The notes under the pieces are model-generated. The model did no database searches. It was not told where the DNA came from and saw only the letters and a program-made list of their open reading frames with translations. A stretch of 6,418 nucleotides of DNA from an uncultured Clostridia bacterium (GTDB lineage: Bacteria; Bacillota; Clostridia; Christensenellales; UBA1242): assembly GCA_947627585.1 (NCBI GenBank), contig CANQWP010000044.1, positions 1-6,418 of the forward strand, written 5' to 3'. The translations under genes and the position numbers were made by a program. Position 1 is the stretch's first letter, and every line of letters begins with the position of its first letter. This document shows, piece after piece, positions 1-5,513 of the stretch.

Positions 1-818
1 GGCTCACGAATGGCGTTGATCCTTTCCGGAAAAGCAAAGATGAGTTCGTCATTTTCGGCCTCACCCTCATTTTGACTGCTTGTGCTTTCAGTGGCTTCAT
101 CTTTTTCGGGCTGAGTTTCGTCATTTTCGACTTGCGAATTGCCGTCATCGATTTCGCTTTCATTTTGTGAGAGTTCTGCTTGGATTTCGTGTTCAAAGTC
201 CTCTTTTGGCGCTGGCTCTTTGACGGTTTGCGCCCGAATTGGTGTGCCGGCAACGTCTTCCAAAATTTGCACCTTAAACTTTTTGGTCACCTTGTAGGTC
301 GCGTGAATTTCAGCGCTGTCGATGTCCACTTCGTCAATCAGTTTATCGTTTTCCAAGCCAGTCACAACAAAATCGACAAGAAAGTTCGCCCGCAAAAACT
401 TTGCAAGTTCGCCCGCAATGTCATGTTCTTCAAAAAGTGTTTTAAGTCGTGGGCTGAGCTCAATCTCCACCTGCACATCAATCGGCGAAATTTTCACTTT
501 GAAACTCTTTTCGCTTGTGTAGGTGCTGACAAGTTTATATTTTTCATCAAAAAATTCTTTGACCGCCTTCAAAATCAGCCTTTCTTCCACAAAAACGCGC
601 AAAAATTTGACGCGCAAATTCATCTTTTCCAGCCCAAGTTTGTTTTTCAGCCACGCGGTGATTTCGCGTTTTTCTTGGTCGGAAAGCTCTTTGTCGGTGG
701 ACGGATAAAGAAAAGTGACCGTCACGCTTGCGTCACCTTTTTTTGCCACAATGCTTTTTAAACTGAGATTGGAGAATTTATCGCCAAACTGCAACCGAAA
801 CTCTTGTTCAAAATTCAT
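1..818 (-). CDS. polC: Probable DNA polymerase III PolC-type, N-terminal part (runs off the window)
   Basis: An open frame of 272 codons starts at ATG 818 and runs off the left edge without a stop. No catalytic domain is inside the window, so identity rests on position downstream of rseP, the usual place of polC in Firmicutes, and on the layout. Residues 1-198 form an alternating strand/helix region like the PolC N-terminal domains, which serve protein-protein contacts rather than catalysis. Residues about 199-258 are a low-complexity acidic linker rich in E, D, S, N and Q. A short segment follows (LIFAFPERINAIREP) where PolC proteins normally enter the OB-fold. PolC is the replicative polymerase with built-in 3'-5' exonuclease. 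There is no Shine-Dalgarno sequence before the ATG. An ATG at 826 is out of frame and meets TGA after three codons. Another protein with an acidic linker cannot be excluded. Confidence 0.62.
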   Translation of the reverse strand, partial: MNFEQEFRLQFGDKFSNLSLKSIVAKKGDASVTVTFLYPSTDKELSDQEKREITAWLKNKLGLEKMNLRVKFLRVFVEERLILKAVKEFFDEKYKLVSTYTSEKSFKVKISPIDVQVEIELSPRLKTLFEEHDIAGELAKFLRANFLVDFVVTGLENDKLIDEVDIDSAEIHATYKVTKKFKVQILEDVAGTPIRAQTVKEPAPKEDFEHEIQAELSQNESEIDDGNSQVENDETQPEKDEATESTSSQNEGEAENDELIFAFPERINAIRE

Positions 819-824
819 ATTTTC

Positions 825-853
825 ATTTTAAATAAAAATCAACTCTTTGTCAA
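825..853 (-). promoter_or_regulatory. Consensus housekeeping promoter for polC, predicts a leaderless mRNA
   Basis: On the minus strand a perfect -35 box TTGACA (853-848) is followed by exactly 17 bp and a -10 box TAAAAT (830-825). Only six bases (GAAAAT) lie between the -10 box and the ATG at 818. A normal start 6-7 bases after the -10 box would fall on, or one base before, the A of the start codon. It lies just downstream of the rseP terminator, so polC appears to be its own transcription unit. Confidence 0.8.
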
Positions 854-871
854 GCGGTTGAAAAATCTAGC

Positions 872-902
872 AAAAAAAAGAAAGCAAGTGCGCCTTCTTT
901 TT
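872..902 (-). terminator. Intrinsic terminator after rseP
   Basis: The minus strand reads AAAGAAGGC (900-892), a six-base loop (891-886) and GCTTTCTTT (885-877), a 9-bp stem with one G-U pair, followed by five more T (876-872). The A-rich 5' flank could extend pairing into the T run. It lies 15-43 bases past the rseP stop and before the polC promoter. Confidence 0.75.
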
Positions 903-914
903 ATTTTTTCATTT

Positions 915-2132
915 TCACAGCACAAAATGCAAAATGTCAACAATGATGACAAAGCCGAACAAAATGCAAAGCCCCACCGTGTGAATGATGGCCTCGACCT
1001 TTCGGTTGATTGGCTTGCCGCGTATCCACTCAATGAGCGTGAACAGCACGTGCGAGCCGTCCAGCGCCGGAATTGGCAAAATGTTAAACACAGCCAAATT
1101 TGCCGCAATGAACGGAATGAAGAACAAAAGATATGACAAGCTCTGCTGCGCATATGAAGCGATGAGCGAGATTGTGGTGATTGTTCCGCCCATGTCAGTG
1201 ATTGGAACTTGGAACGTGATGAGCATCCACAAACCTTTCAGCACAACCCACGCAAAGCCAAAAGCCATTTCAAAGGAGCGACAAAAGCCCTCCCACGCGC
1301 CAAACTTATATGCGCCAATCACTTGATTTTCCAGCCCAATCTTCACGGAGAGGCGCTGTTTTGTGACTGCCGTTTCGCCCGTGCCTTCTTGATATTCTTC
1401 AATGATTGGCAAAATGTAATATTCCTTGTCGAACTCTTCGTCGCCAGCGCACACGTGCATGACAAAAGACTGCACATCAAAGTTGCCGGTGGACAAAAAC
1501 TCTTCCATCACCTCTTTGCTGACGCCGTTTGAGGTCTCGACGCCTTTTTCGACACAAAAAGCCTTCAACTTTTCGTTGTAATATTTGTTCGCCTCGCTGC
1601 CAAGCTCATTGATTGTTGGGTTGAAGTTGATGCCAAAGGCGAAGTCAATTTTCTCACCATTGATGTGCGTGAAGACGTCTCCCACGTTGAATTCGTTGAC
1701 ATATTCCACTTGCTCTTGACCGATTTGCGCGGAAAAGGTCTCGTTTTTCATCACTTGTGGCACGTCATAGCCTGAGCAGCACAAAAGGATCCACGAAAAG
1801 ATGATTGAGGTGATGAAATTTGCAGTCACGCCGGCAAGAAAGACCAAAATTCGTTTCCAAGGCTTTTGATTGTTGAAGGCTCGCTCATCGACCACATCGT
1901 TTTCTTCGTCCTCACCATAGAAAGCGCAATAGCCGCCCAGCGGAAAGATGCGAAGAGAAAATTTCTCACCCGTTTTTTTGTTGATGTGCGAAAAAATTGG
2001 AAAGCCGAAGCCAATCGAAAACTCAGTTATTCGAAATTTGAGAATTTTGCCGACGACATAGTGACCAAACTCATGGACAAGCACCATGAAAAGCAAAATC
2101 ACAATCGCCAGCGCAATGTAAGCAACAATCAT
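915..2132 (-). CDS. rseP: RseP/RasP-type site-2 zinc metalloprotease
   Basis: This 405-residue membrane protease is of normal length (B. subtilis RasP is about 420). The first membrane helix carries the zinc-binding HEFGH motif (residues 20-24). A membrane-associated region with FPLGGY (63-68) follows, then the second helix with FLAGVTANF (98-106). An extracytoplasmic part (about 122-285) includes a PDZ-like stretch (NVGDVFTHINGEKI, about 149-162). The C-terminal helices contain NILPIPALDG (350-359), whose Asp358 is the third zinc ligand of the family. In the family it cuts membrane-embedded anti-sigma factors, cell-division proteins or leftover signal peptides; the substrate here cannot be told. 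The ATG at 2132 is supported by AAGGA (2144-2140) seven bases upstream. It follows cdsA by 86 bases, where many Firmicutes have dxr between them, and ends at a terminator. Confidence 0.95.
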   Translation of the reverse strand: MIVAYIALAIVILLFMVLVHEFGHYVVGKILKFRITEFSIGFGFPIFSHINKKTGEKFSLRIFPLGGYCAFYGEDEENDVVDERAFNNQKPWKRILVFLAGVTANFITSIIFSWILLCCSGYDVPQVMKNETFSAQIGQEQVEYVNEFNVGDVFTHINGEKIDFAFGINFNPTINELGSEANKYYNEKLKAFCVEKGVETSNGVSKEVMEEFLSTGNFDVQSFVMHVCAGDEEFDKEYYILPIIEEYQEGTGETAVTKQRLSVKIGLENQVIGAYKFGAWEGFCRSFEMAFGFAWVVLKGLWMLITFQVPITDMGGTITTISLIASYAQQSLSYLLFFIPFIAANLAVFNILPIPALDGSHVLFTLIEWIRGKPINRKVEAIIHTVGLCILFGFVIIVDILHFVL

Positions 2133-2180
2133 GTTTGTTTCCTTGTTATGTTAAAAGGTTCTGTCACCCGTTTTCCATAT

Positions 2181-2209
2181 ATTATATTGTCATTTTGTCC
2201 AATTTAAAA
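2181..2209 (-). promoter_or_regulatory. Possible promoter for rseP
   Basis: In the 86-base cdsA-rseP gap the minus strand holds a perfect -10 box TATAAT (2186-2181). The hexamer 17 bp upstream is a poor -35 (TTTTAA, 2209-2204), and TTGTTT is 20 bp upstream. Transcription would start near 2174 and give a leader of about 40 bases containing the rseP Shine-Dalgarno. The poor -35 makes this tentative. Confidence 0.4.
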
Positions 2210-2218
2210 CAATCAGAG

Positions 2219-3137
2219 TCACAAAAGGCAGATCCAGAAAGCAAGCAAAAGAAATGGCGCAATGAAGACATAACTGTCAATGCGGTCGAGCATTCCGCCG
2301 TGACCAGGCAAGATCCGCCCGCTGTCCTTCACGTCTGCGCGCCTTTTGATGACACTTTCAAAGATGTCGCTGGCCTGCGAAACGACCGAGCCCAAAAGGA
2401 CGACAATGAGATATGCCCAGATTGGCAGCGCTTCCAAAAAGCCTTCAAAAGATTGAATGCAGCCAAAGACAAGATAGGCACACGCGCAGAAAATCAGGCA
2501 CCAAACAATCCCGCCAATCGCGCCCGAAATGGTCTTGTTCGGGCTGATTTTTGGACAGAGTTTTTTCCCGCCAATCACCGAGCCGATCAGCATGGCGAAC
2601 GTGTCGGTTATCATTGGAATCAAGATTGCCGTCAAAAGCAAGAATGTGGAAGTGATTGATAAGGATGAAGAACAGGAACAAGAACGCTGGATAAACAAAG
2701 CACAAAAGTGTGTTGAGCGCTTTTTTGAAAGAGAATTTCTCGATGTTTTTGTCCTTAATCTCGCGGACTGACATTTCATTTCGTGTTTTTCTGCGGAAGA
2801 TGATTCCCCAAAGGAAAAGCCCGAGGCTGACCACAATCACCAGGCCAAGATCGATCAAAATTGTGTAAAGCACCCAAAACAAATCGCCCGTCTTTGCGCA
2901 AAAATGAATTCCAATCAAATTCCCGGCAAGCAAAAGGCACGGAAAAGCCGTCGCCACATATTGAAAGTTGAATCTTCCAATTTTTGTCATCATGCGCGCC
3001 ATTTCAAACGCGGCAAAGCATGCCACAACAGCAAAAAACGCGTCAAAGAAATAGTCGCTCACATACACTTTCAGCACAAACAGAAGTGCAAGCGTAAGGA
3101 CAATCGCAACTGATGTGTAGATTCTTTTTTTCATCAT
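2219..3137 (-). CDS. cdsA: Phosphatidate cytidylyltransferase (CDP-diglyceride synthase), interrupted by a frameshift
   Basis: CdsA is a polytopic membrane enzyme that turns phosphatidate and CTP into CDP-diacylglycerol, the precursor of bacterial phospholipids. Two overlapping frames make up one protein. The first (from 3137) gives about 163 residues of CdsA-like membrane helices, up to ILINHF. Beyond that, the conserved part (MITDTFAMLIG, KLCPKISPNKTISGAIGG, and the family signature at 2356-2276 with KRRADVKDSG and HGGMLDRID) is read only in the frame ending at the TGA 2221-2219. Joining them needs a +1 shift (one extra base, or two missing) around 2645-2665 and gives about 305 residues, normal for CdsA. 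The start overlaps the uppS stop as ATGA. GGGGG lies 3 bases before ATG 3137 and 6 before a second in-frame ATG at 3134, which may be the true start. The gene is normally essential, so sequencing error, true mutation and recoding are all open. Confidence 0.88.
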
Positions 3138-3835
3138 TTACCCCCAAATCTTCTTTCTCTTTTAGTGAAACTTTCGATGGCCTTGAAAAGTTCTTTTTTC
3201 CCAAAGTCCGGCCAATAGGTTTTTGTGAAATAAAGTTCGCTGTAAGCCAAGTGAAAAAGCATGAAATTTGAAATTCTCTCTTCGCCACTTGTGCGCACCA
3301 AAAGGTCGATGTCAGGCGCATCACCAGCATAAAGGTTTTTGCGCAAGTCCTCTTCGGTCAAAGGCTGACCACTTTCAAAAGCCTTGTTTGCGGCTTGAAT
3401 GATGTCCGCACGGCCGCCATAATTGAGCGCCAAATTCACAACAAGCCCGGTGTTTGCCTTGGTCTTTTCGCGCACCCGCACAAGAATTTCTTGCATATCT
3501 TGCGGAAAGCGTGTCAGGTCTCCCATCGGCACGAATTTGATGTTTTTTTTGACATATTTTTCTTCGCTCTCGTCAATCATTTCGCGCACAAGTTGAAAAA
3601 TATAGTCAATTTCGCTTTGATCGCGCTTCCAATTCTCGGTCGAGAACGCAAAAAACGATGCAAATTTGATCTCCGGAATTTCGCAAAGGTCTTCAACAAG
3701 GTTTTTCAGCGCAACCGCCCCTTGCCTGTGCCCAAGCATTTTGTTCAGCCCGTGCGCAACAGCCCACCGACGATTGCCGTCCATGATGAACGCGATGTGC
3801 GTTGGAAATTTCAGTTCTTTTTTCTTTTTAAACAT
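3134..3835 (-). CDS. uppS: Isoprenyl transferase / undecaprenyl diphosphate synthase
   Basis: A cis-prenyltransferase that adds isopentenyl units to farnesyl diphosphate, making the C55 lipid carrier for peptidoglycan and other wall polymers. With ATG 3835 it has 233 residues, typical of the family. HIAFIMDGNRRWA (13-25) contains the Mg/diphosphate-binding Asp19. FAFSTENWKR (63-72) and NYGGRADI (about 138-145) are the next conserved blocks. LLVRTSGEERISNF with AYSELYFTKTYWPDF (about 178-211) carries the Arg and Ser ligands for isopentenyl diphosphate and the Glu that binds Mg. A GTG at 3841 would add two residues. I prefer ATG 3835 because GGTGA (3842-3838), complementary to the 16S tail, lies just before it and includes that GTG. 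The stop overlaps the cdsA start by four bases, so the two are likely translationally coupled. Confidence 0.95.
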   Translation of the reverse strand: MFKKKKELKFPTHIAFIMDGNRRWAVAHGLNKMLGHRQGAVALKNLVEDLCEIPEIKFASFFAFSTENWKRDQSEIDYIFQLVREMIDESEEKYVKKNIKFVPMGDLTRFPQDMQEILVRVREKTKANTGLVVNLALNYGGRADIIQAANKAFESGQPLTEEDLRKNLYAGDAPDIDLLVRTSGEERISNFMLFHLAYSELYFTKTYWPDFGKKELFKAIESFTKRERRFGGK

Positions 3836-3874
3836 ATTCACCCAAGTTTTGTCGTGTCGGTCTTTTGTGTTTCA

Positions 3875-3894
3875 TGTGCAAAATTTTTTGCACA
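3875..3894. promoter_or_regulatory. Perfect inverted repeat upstream of uppS
   Basis: The plus strand reads TGTGCAAAA, TT, TTTTGCACA: two perfect 9-base arms with a 2-base centre. It ends about 40 bases upstream of the uppS ATG. The tight centre suits a protein-binding operator better than an RNA hairpin, though a 7-bp stem with a 6-base loop could form. No convincing promoter overlaps it. The ATG of a 15-codon ORF (3875-3828, minus strand) begins at the repeat's edge and ends inside the uppS start region. Confidence 0.5.
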
Positions 3895-3924
3895 ACCTCT
3901 TGTTTCTTCGAAGCACTTGCTTTC

Positions 3925-4017
3925 TCAAAACGATTGCGCCAAGTCGCCAATGTAATGCGACTTGCACCCGGCGCAAAATAAGGCGAAAACAAGCGTTAAA
4001 GCGATGCTTTTTGACAC
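3925..4017 (-). CDS. Possible 30-residue lipoprotein-like peptide (very uncertain)
   Basis: Between frr and uppS a GTG at 4017 opens 30 codons to TGA at 3925. The peptide starts MSKS, has a hydrophobic run IALTLVFALF (residues 5-14), then CAGC (15-18), then a short polar tail. This is the shape of a lipoprotein signal peptide with Cys18 as the lipidated residue, but Cys at -3 is not the usual Leu/Val. There is no clear Shine-Dalgarno, the start is not ATG, and the ORF overlaps a strong hairpin (3934-3976). The frame is also that of frr and lies open right after the frr TAG. Chance, a remnant of a larger gene, or a real micro-lipoprotein are all possible. Confidence 0.2.
   Translation of the reverse strand: MSKSIALTLVFALFCAGCKSHYIGDLAQSF
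3934..3976. other. Two-part hairpin in the frr-uppS spacer
   Basis: Inner arms CAAGTCGC (3940-3947) and GCGACTTG (3957-3964) match perfectly around a 9-base loop. Outer arms TTGCGC (3934-3939) and GCGCAA (3971-3976) also match, with six unpaired bases (3965-3970) on one side. That gives 14 bp of stem. In the minus-strand transcript it follows frr by about 78 bases. A poor T-rich stretch (TCGTTTTG) follows rather than a clean U-run, so it could be a weak attenuator, a processing or stability element, or a terminator. Confidence 0.55.
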
Positions 4018-4053
4018 TCTGTGGCAAAAACGAGCCCTCAGCGCAGTTTTCGC

Positions 4054-4620
4054 CTAGATCGTCATAACCTCTTTCTCTTTTTCGTCAGAAAGAGCGTCGG
4101 CGCTGGTGGTGTATTTGTCAATTTCCTTTTGGACATTCTTTTCGTAGGTCGCATATTCGTCCTCGGAAATTGCGCTGTCTTTTTTGAGGTCTTTCAGCAT
4201 GTCAAGCGCGTCACGGCGAGCATTTCGCATGGTGACTTTGGTCTCTTCGCAAATTTTCTTGACGTTTTTGACAATTTCGCGCCTGCGTTCTTCGGTCAGT
4301 TGTGGAAAAACAAGACGAATTGTCTTGCCGTCGTCTGTCGGCGTGATGCCAATGTCCGCTTGAGCGATGGCCTTTTCGACATTTTTGATTTGTGAAGCGT
4401 CCCAAATGTTGATGTTCAAAATGCGTGCCTCGCTGACAGTCACCGTGCCCATTTGCACAATCGGTGTCGGCACGCCATAATATTCCACCATCACTTTGTC
4501 CAAAATGTGTGGATTTGCGCGCCCCGCCCTGATAACAAGATATTCATTTTGCTGGTGCTGATATGCTTTTTCCAAATCTTCGTGAAGAGAGGAAAAAATT
4601 TCATCAATCATTTCGTCCAT
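4054..4620 (-). CDS. frr: Ribosome recycling factor (RRF)
   Basis: RRF works with EF-G to split the post-termination ribosome and free mRNA and tRNA. The 188-residue protein is full length for the family (E. coli 185). It shows the N-terminal helix, VIRAGRANPHILDKVMVEYYG (about 29-49) with the conserved RAGRANP, and the small second domain. FPQLTEERRREIVK (about 105-118) then leads into the long charged helices of domain I, ending KEIDKYTTSADALSDEKEKEV. ATG 4620 is preceded by AAGGAG (4631-4626) five bases away. It has its own promoter at 4668-4639, unlike genomes where pyrH lies directly upstream in the same operon. The stop is TAG; the frame stays open for 42 codons after it, but RRF is already complete at the stop. 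Confidence 0.97.
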   Translation of the reverse strand: MDEMIDEIFSSLHEDLEKAYQHQQNEYLVIRAGRANPHILDKVMVEYYGVPTPIVQMGTVTVSEARILNINIWDASQIKNVEKAIAQADIGITPTDDGKTIRLVFPQLTEERRREIVKNVKKICEETKVTMRNARRDALDMLKDLKKDSAISEDEYATYEKNVQKEIDKYTTSADALSDEKEKEVMTI

Positions 4621-4638
4621 AAAAACTCCTTATGTTTA

Positions 4639-4668
4639 AATATATCACACCCTTCCCGCCTTTTGCAA
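4639..4668 (-). promoter_or_regulatory. Promoter for frr (extended -10)
   Basis: The minus strand shows TTGCAA (4668-4663), 18 bp, then TATATT (4644-4639), with TGA directly before the -10 box, an extended -10 element. Transcription would start near 4632 and leave a leader of about 12 bases, so AAGGAG would sit almost at the 5' end of the message. It points away from the plus-strand promoter at 4731-4759. Confidence 0.6.
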
Positions 4669-4717
4669 ACAAAATAGCCCACAAACAAAAAATCACAATA
4701 AATTTTGCGCTTTCCCC

Positions 4718-4733
4718 CAATGAAATATCATTG
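4718..4733. promoter_or_regulatory. Inverted repeat overlapping the -35 box of the plus-strand gene
   Basis: CAATGA (4718-4723) and TCATTG (4728-4733) are perfect 6-base arms around AATA. The right arm covers the first three bases of the -35 box TTGACA (4731-4736). The position suits an operator, perhaps for autoregulation, but short arms in AT-rich DNA can arise by chance. Confidence 0.35.
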
Positions 4734-4759
4734 ACAAAATCGTCGAAATATGTTAAAAT
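4731..4759 (+). promoter_or_regulatory. Consensus promoter for the plus-strand gene, predicts a leaderless mRNA
   Basis: TTGACA (4731-4736), exactly 17 bp, then TAAAAT (4754-4759), with TGT just before the -10 box giving an extended -10. Six bases (CATTTT) separate it from ATG 4766, so transcription should begin at or one base before the start codon. No Shine-Dalgarno is present. The geometry equals that of the polC promoter. Confidence 0.82.
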
Positions 4760-4765
4760 CATTTT

Positions 4766-5482
4766 ATGAGAAAAATTGATGTGCAAAATTTGAATTTAAG
4801 TGACACATGCTTTCATTTTACCCTGTCAAAGAATTTGGAAAGCATTTCTTTCCAAGGACTTTTGCCGAGTGTTGGCGAGAACTCATATGGAATTGAAAAA
4901 CAACCAAAAATTTATTTTGCAAAAGGAAGCGAAGGCGCAGTTGAAATTTTGAATGTATGGATAAGATGGCTGATTGTTTGTCGCGTCCAACAAAAGAAAT
5001 ATTATCAAAATGTGACCTCACCCCAAGAATGGTTTGCCGTCCGACAAAAGTTTCATGAAGACATAACAAGTGGAAAAGTTTTCACGGACGATGCCAAAAA
5101 AGAGGCATTTGAAATGTTTTATTCTTTTACAAAAAAGTCTTCATACCTTGCCCTTGATATTCAGGACAAAGTGGACTATGACAGCAACGACATTGACGAA
5201 GTAAAAGCACACAATCCCCCTGAATTTGTAAAAGCCATGTATGGCCGCACAACAAATGACGAAAACAATCCTTTTTGTTTGGAAAGATGGAACATGCAAA
5301 CAAAAGTTGGTCACAAAATCTTACCAGAAAAAATATCTCAACTCACATATGGCGAAAAAACAGACTTGTTCAGCATTGGAAAGTATTTAAGAGAACGGAC
5401 GCAAAACGTTGACGTTTCACTGCTTGATGAGTTTTATGAATATGCAAAGAACAAAGAAACAACTCCAACAAAAGAACGATAA
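4766..5482 (+). CDS. Uncharacterised 238-residue protein with an ART-like N-terminal motif
   Basis: I do not recognise a named family. It is predicted soluble, with no signal peptide. Residues 16-34 (FHFTLSKNLESISFQGLLP) follow the pattern H-x-T, NL, xSI, GLxP, seen at the start of ADP-ribosyltransferase-fold proteins such as DarT and KptA. IGEN-like VGEN (36-39), GIEK (42-45) and a strand KIYFAKG (48-54) follow. A Trp-rich segment (W65, W68), YDSNDIDEVK (138-147) and RWNMQTKVGHKILPEK (174-189) look conserved; Glu188 or Gln178 could be the third active-site residue. That assignment is inference. Rows I counted here have 30-38% G+C against 45-58% in frr and tsf, and the gene runs against its neighbours, so acquisition by transfer is likely. 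The start is fixed by the promoter six bases upstream. Its stop lies in the terminator shared with tsf. No antitoxin or partner gene adjoins it. Confidence 0.9.
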   Translation: MRKIDVQNLNLSDTCFHFTLSKNLESISFQGLLPSVGENSYGIEKQPKIYFAKGSEGAVEILNVWIRWLIVCRVQQKKYYQNVTSPQEWFAVRQKFHEDITSGKVFTDDAKKEAFEMFYSFTKKSSYLALDIQDKVDYDSNDIDEVKAHNPPEFVKAMYGRTTNDENNPFCLERWNMQTKVGHKILPEKISQLTYGEKTDLFSIGKYLRERTQNVDVSLLDEFYEYAKNKETTPTKER

Positions 5483-5513
5483 AAAAATCACACCGTTTTG
5501 GTGTGATTTTTTT
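5481..5513. terminator. Bidirectional intrinsic terminator shared by tsf and the plus-strand gene
   Basis: A perfect 14-bp inverted repeat: seven A plus TCACACC (5481-5494), loop GTTTT (5495-5499), then GGTGTGA plus seven T (5500-5513). Each strand has a G+C-bearing stem followed by a T run. The TAA stop of the plus-strand gene (5480-5482) and the TAA of tsf (5514-5512) both fall partly inside the hairpin. Confidence 0.92.

Noticed and set aside
180..761. Long plus-strand open frame (193 codons)
   Set aside because: It lies antisense to the open N-terminal polC frame. It is rich in Phe, Lys and Asn as expected from reading that gene backwards, and has no promoter, ribosome site or recognisable motif.
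880..891. 12-base word GAAAGCAAGTGC shared with the minus strand of the frr-uppS spacer (near 3914-3925)
   Set aside because: It occurs in opposite orientations relative to the genes, once as part of a terminator stem. No further similarity surrounds it, so chance is sufficient.
2630..2645. CTTTTGAC in cdsA as a prfB-like programmed +1 site
   Set aside because: The upstream cdsA frame has no stop here and is read GCT TTT GAC. The CTT-TGA arrangement needed for prfB-type shifting is absent.
2135..2659. Plus-strand open frame of 174 codons opposite cdsA
   Set aside because: Its composition is that of an antisense shadow, and it overlaps the clear CdsA signature on the other strand.
3395..3955. 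Plus-strand open frame of 186 codons opposite uppS
   Set aside because: It is a shadow of uppS, whose motifs are unambiguous.
3925..4056. Read-through of the frr TAG stop into a 42-codon same-frame extension
   Set aside because: RRF is already full length at the TAG and nothing points to TAG recoding; other stops here are normal TAA and TGA. The extension is noted only for the possible small ORF inside it.
4604..4786. Minus-strand 60-codon ORF before frr, with a hydrophobic stretch
   Set aside because: It overlaps the start of frr and of the plus-strand gene and covers both promoters. It has no ribosome site and is best explained as AT-rich intergenic DNA.
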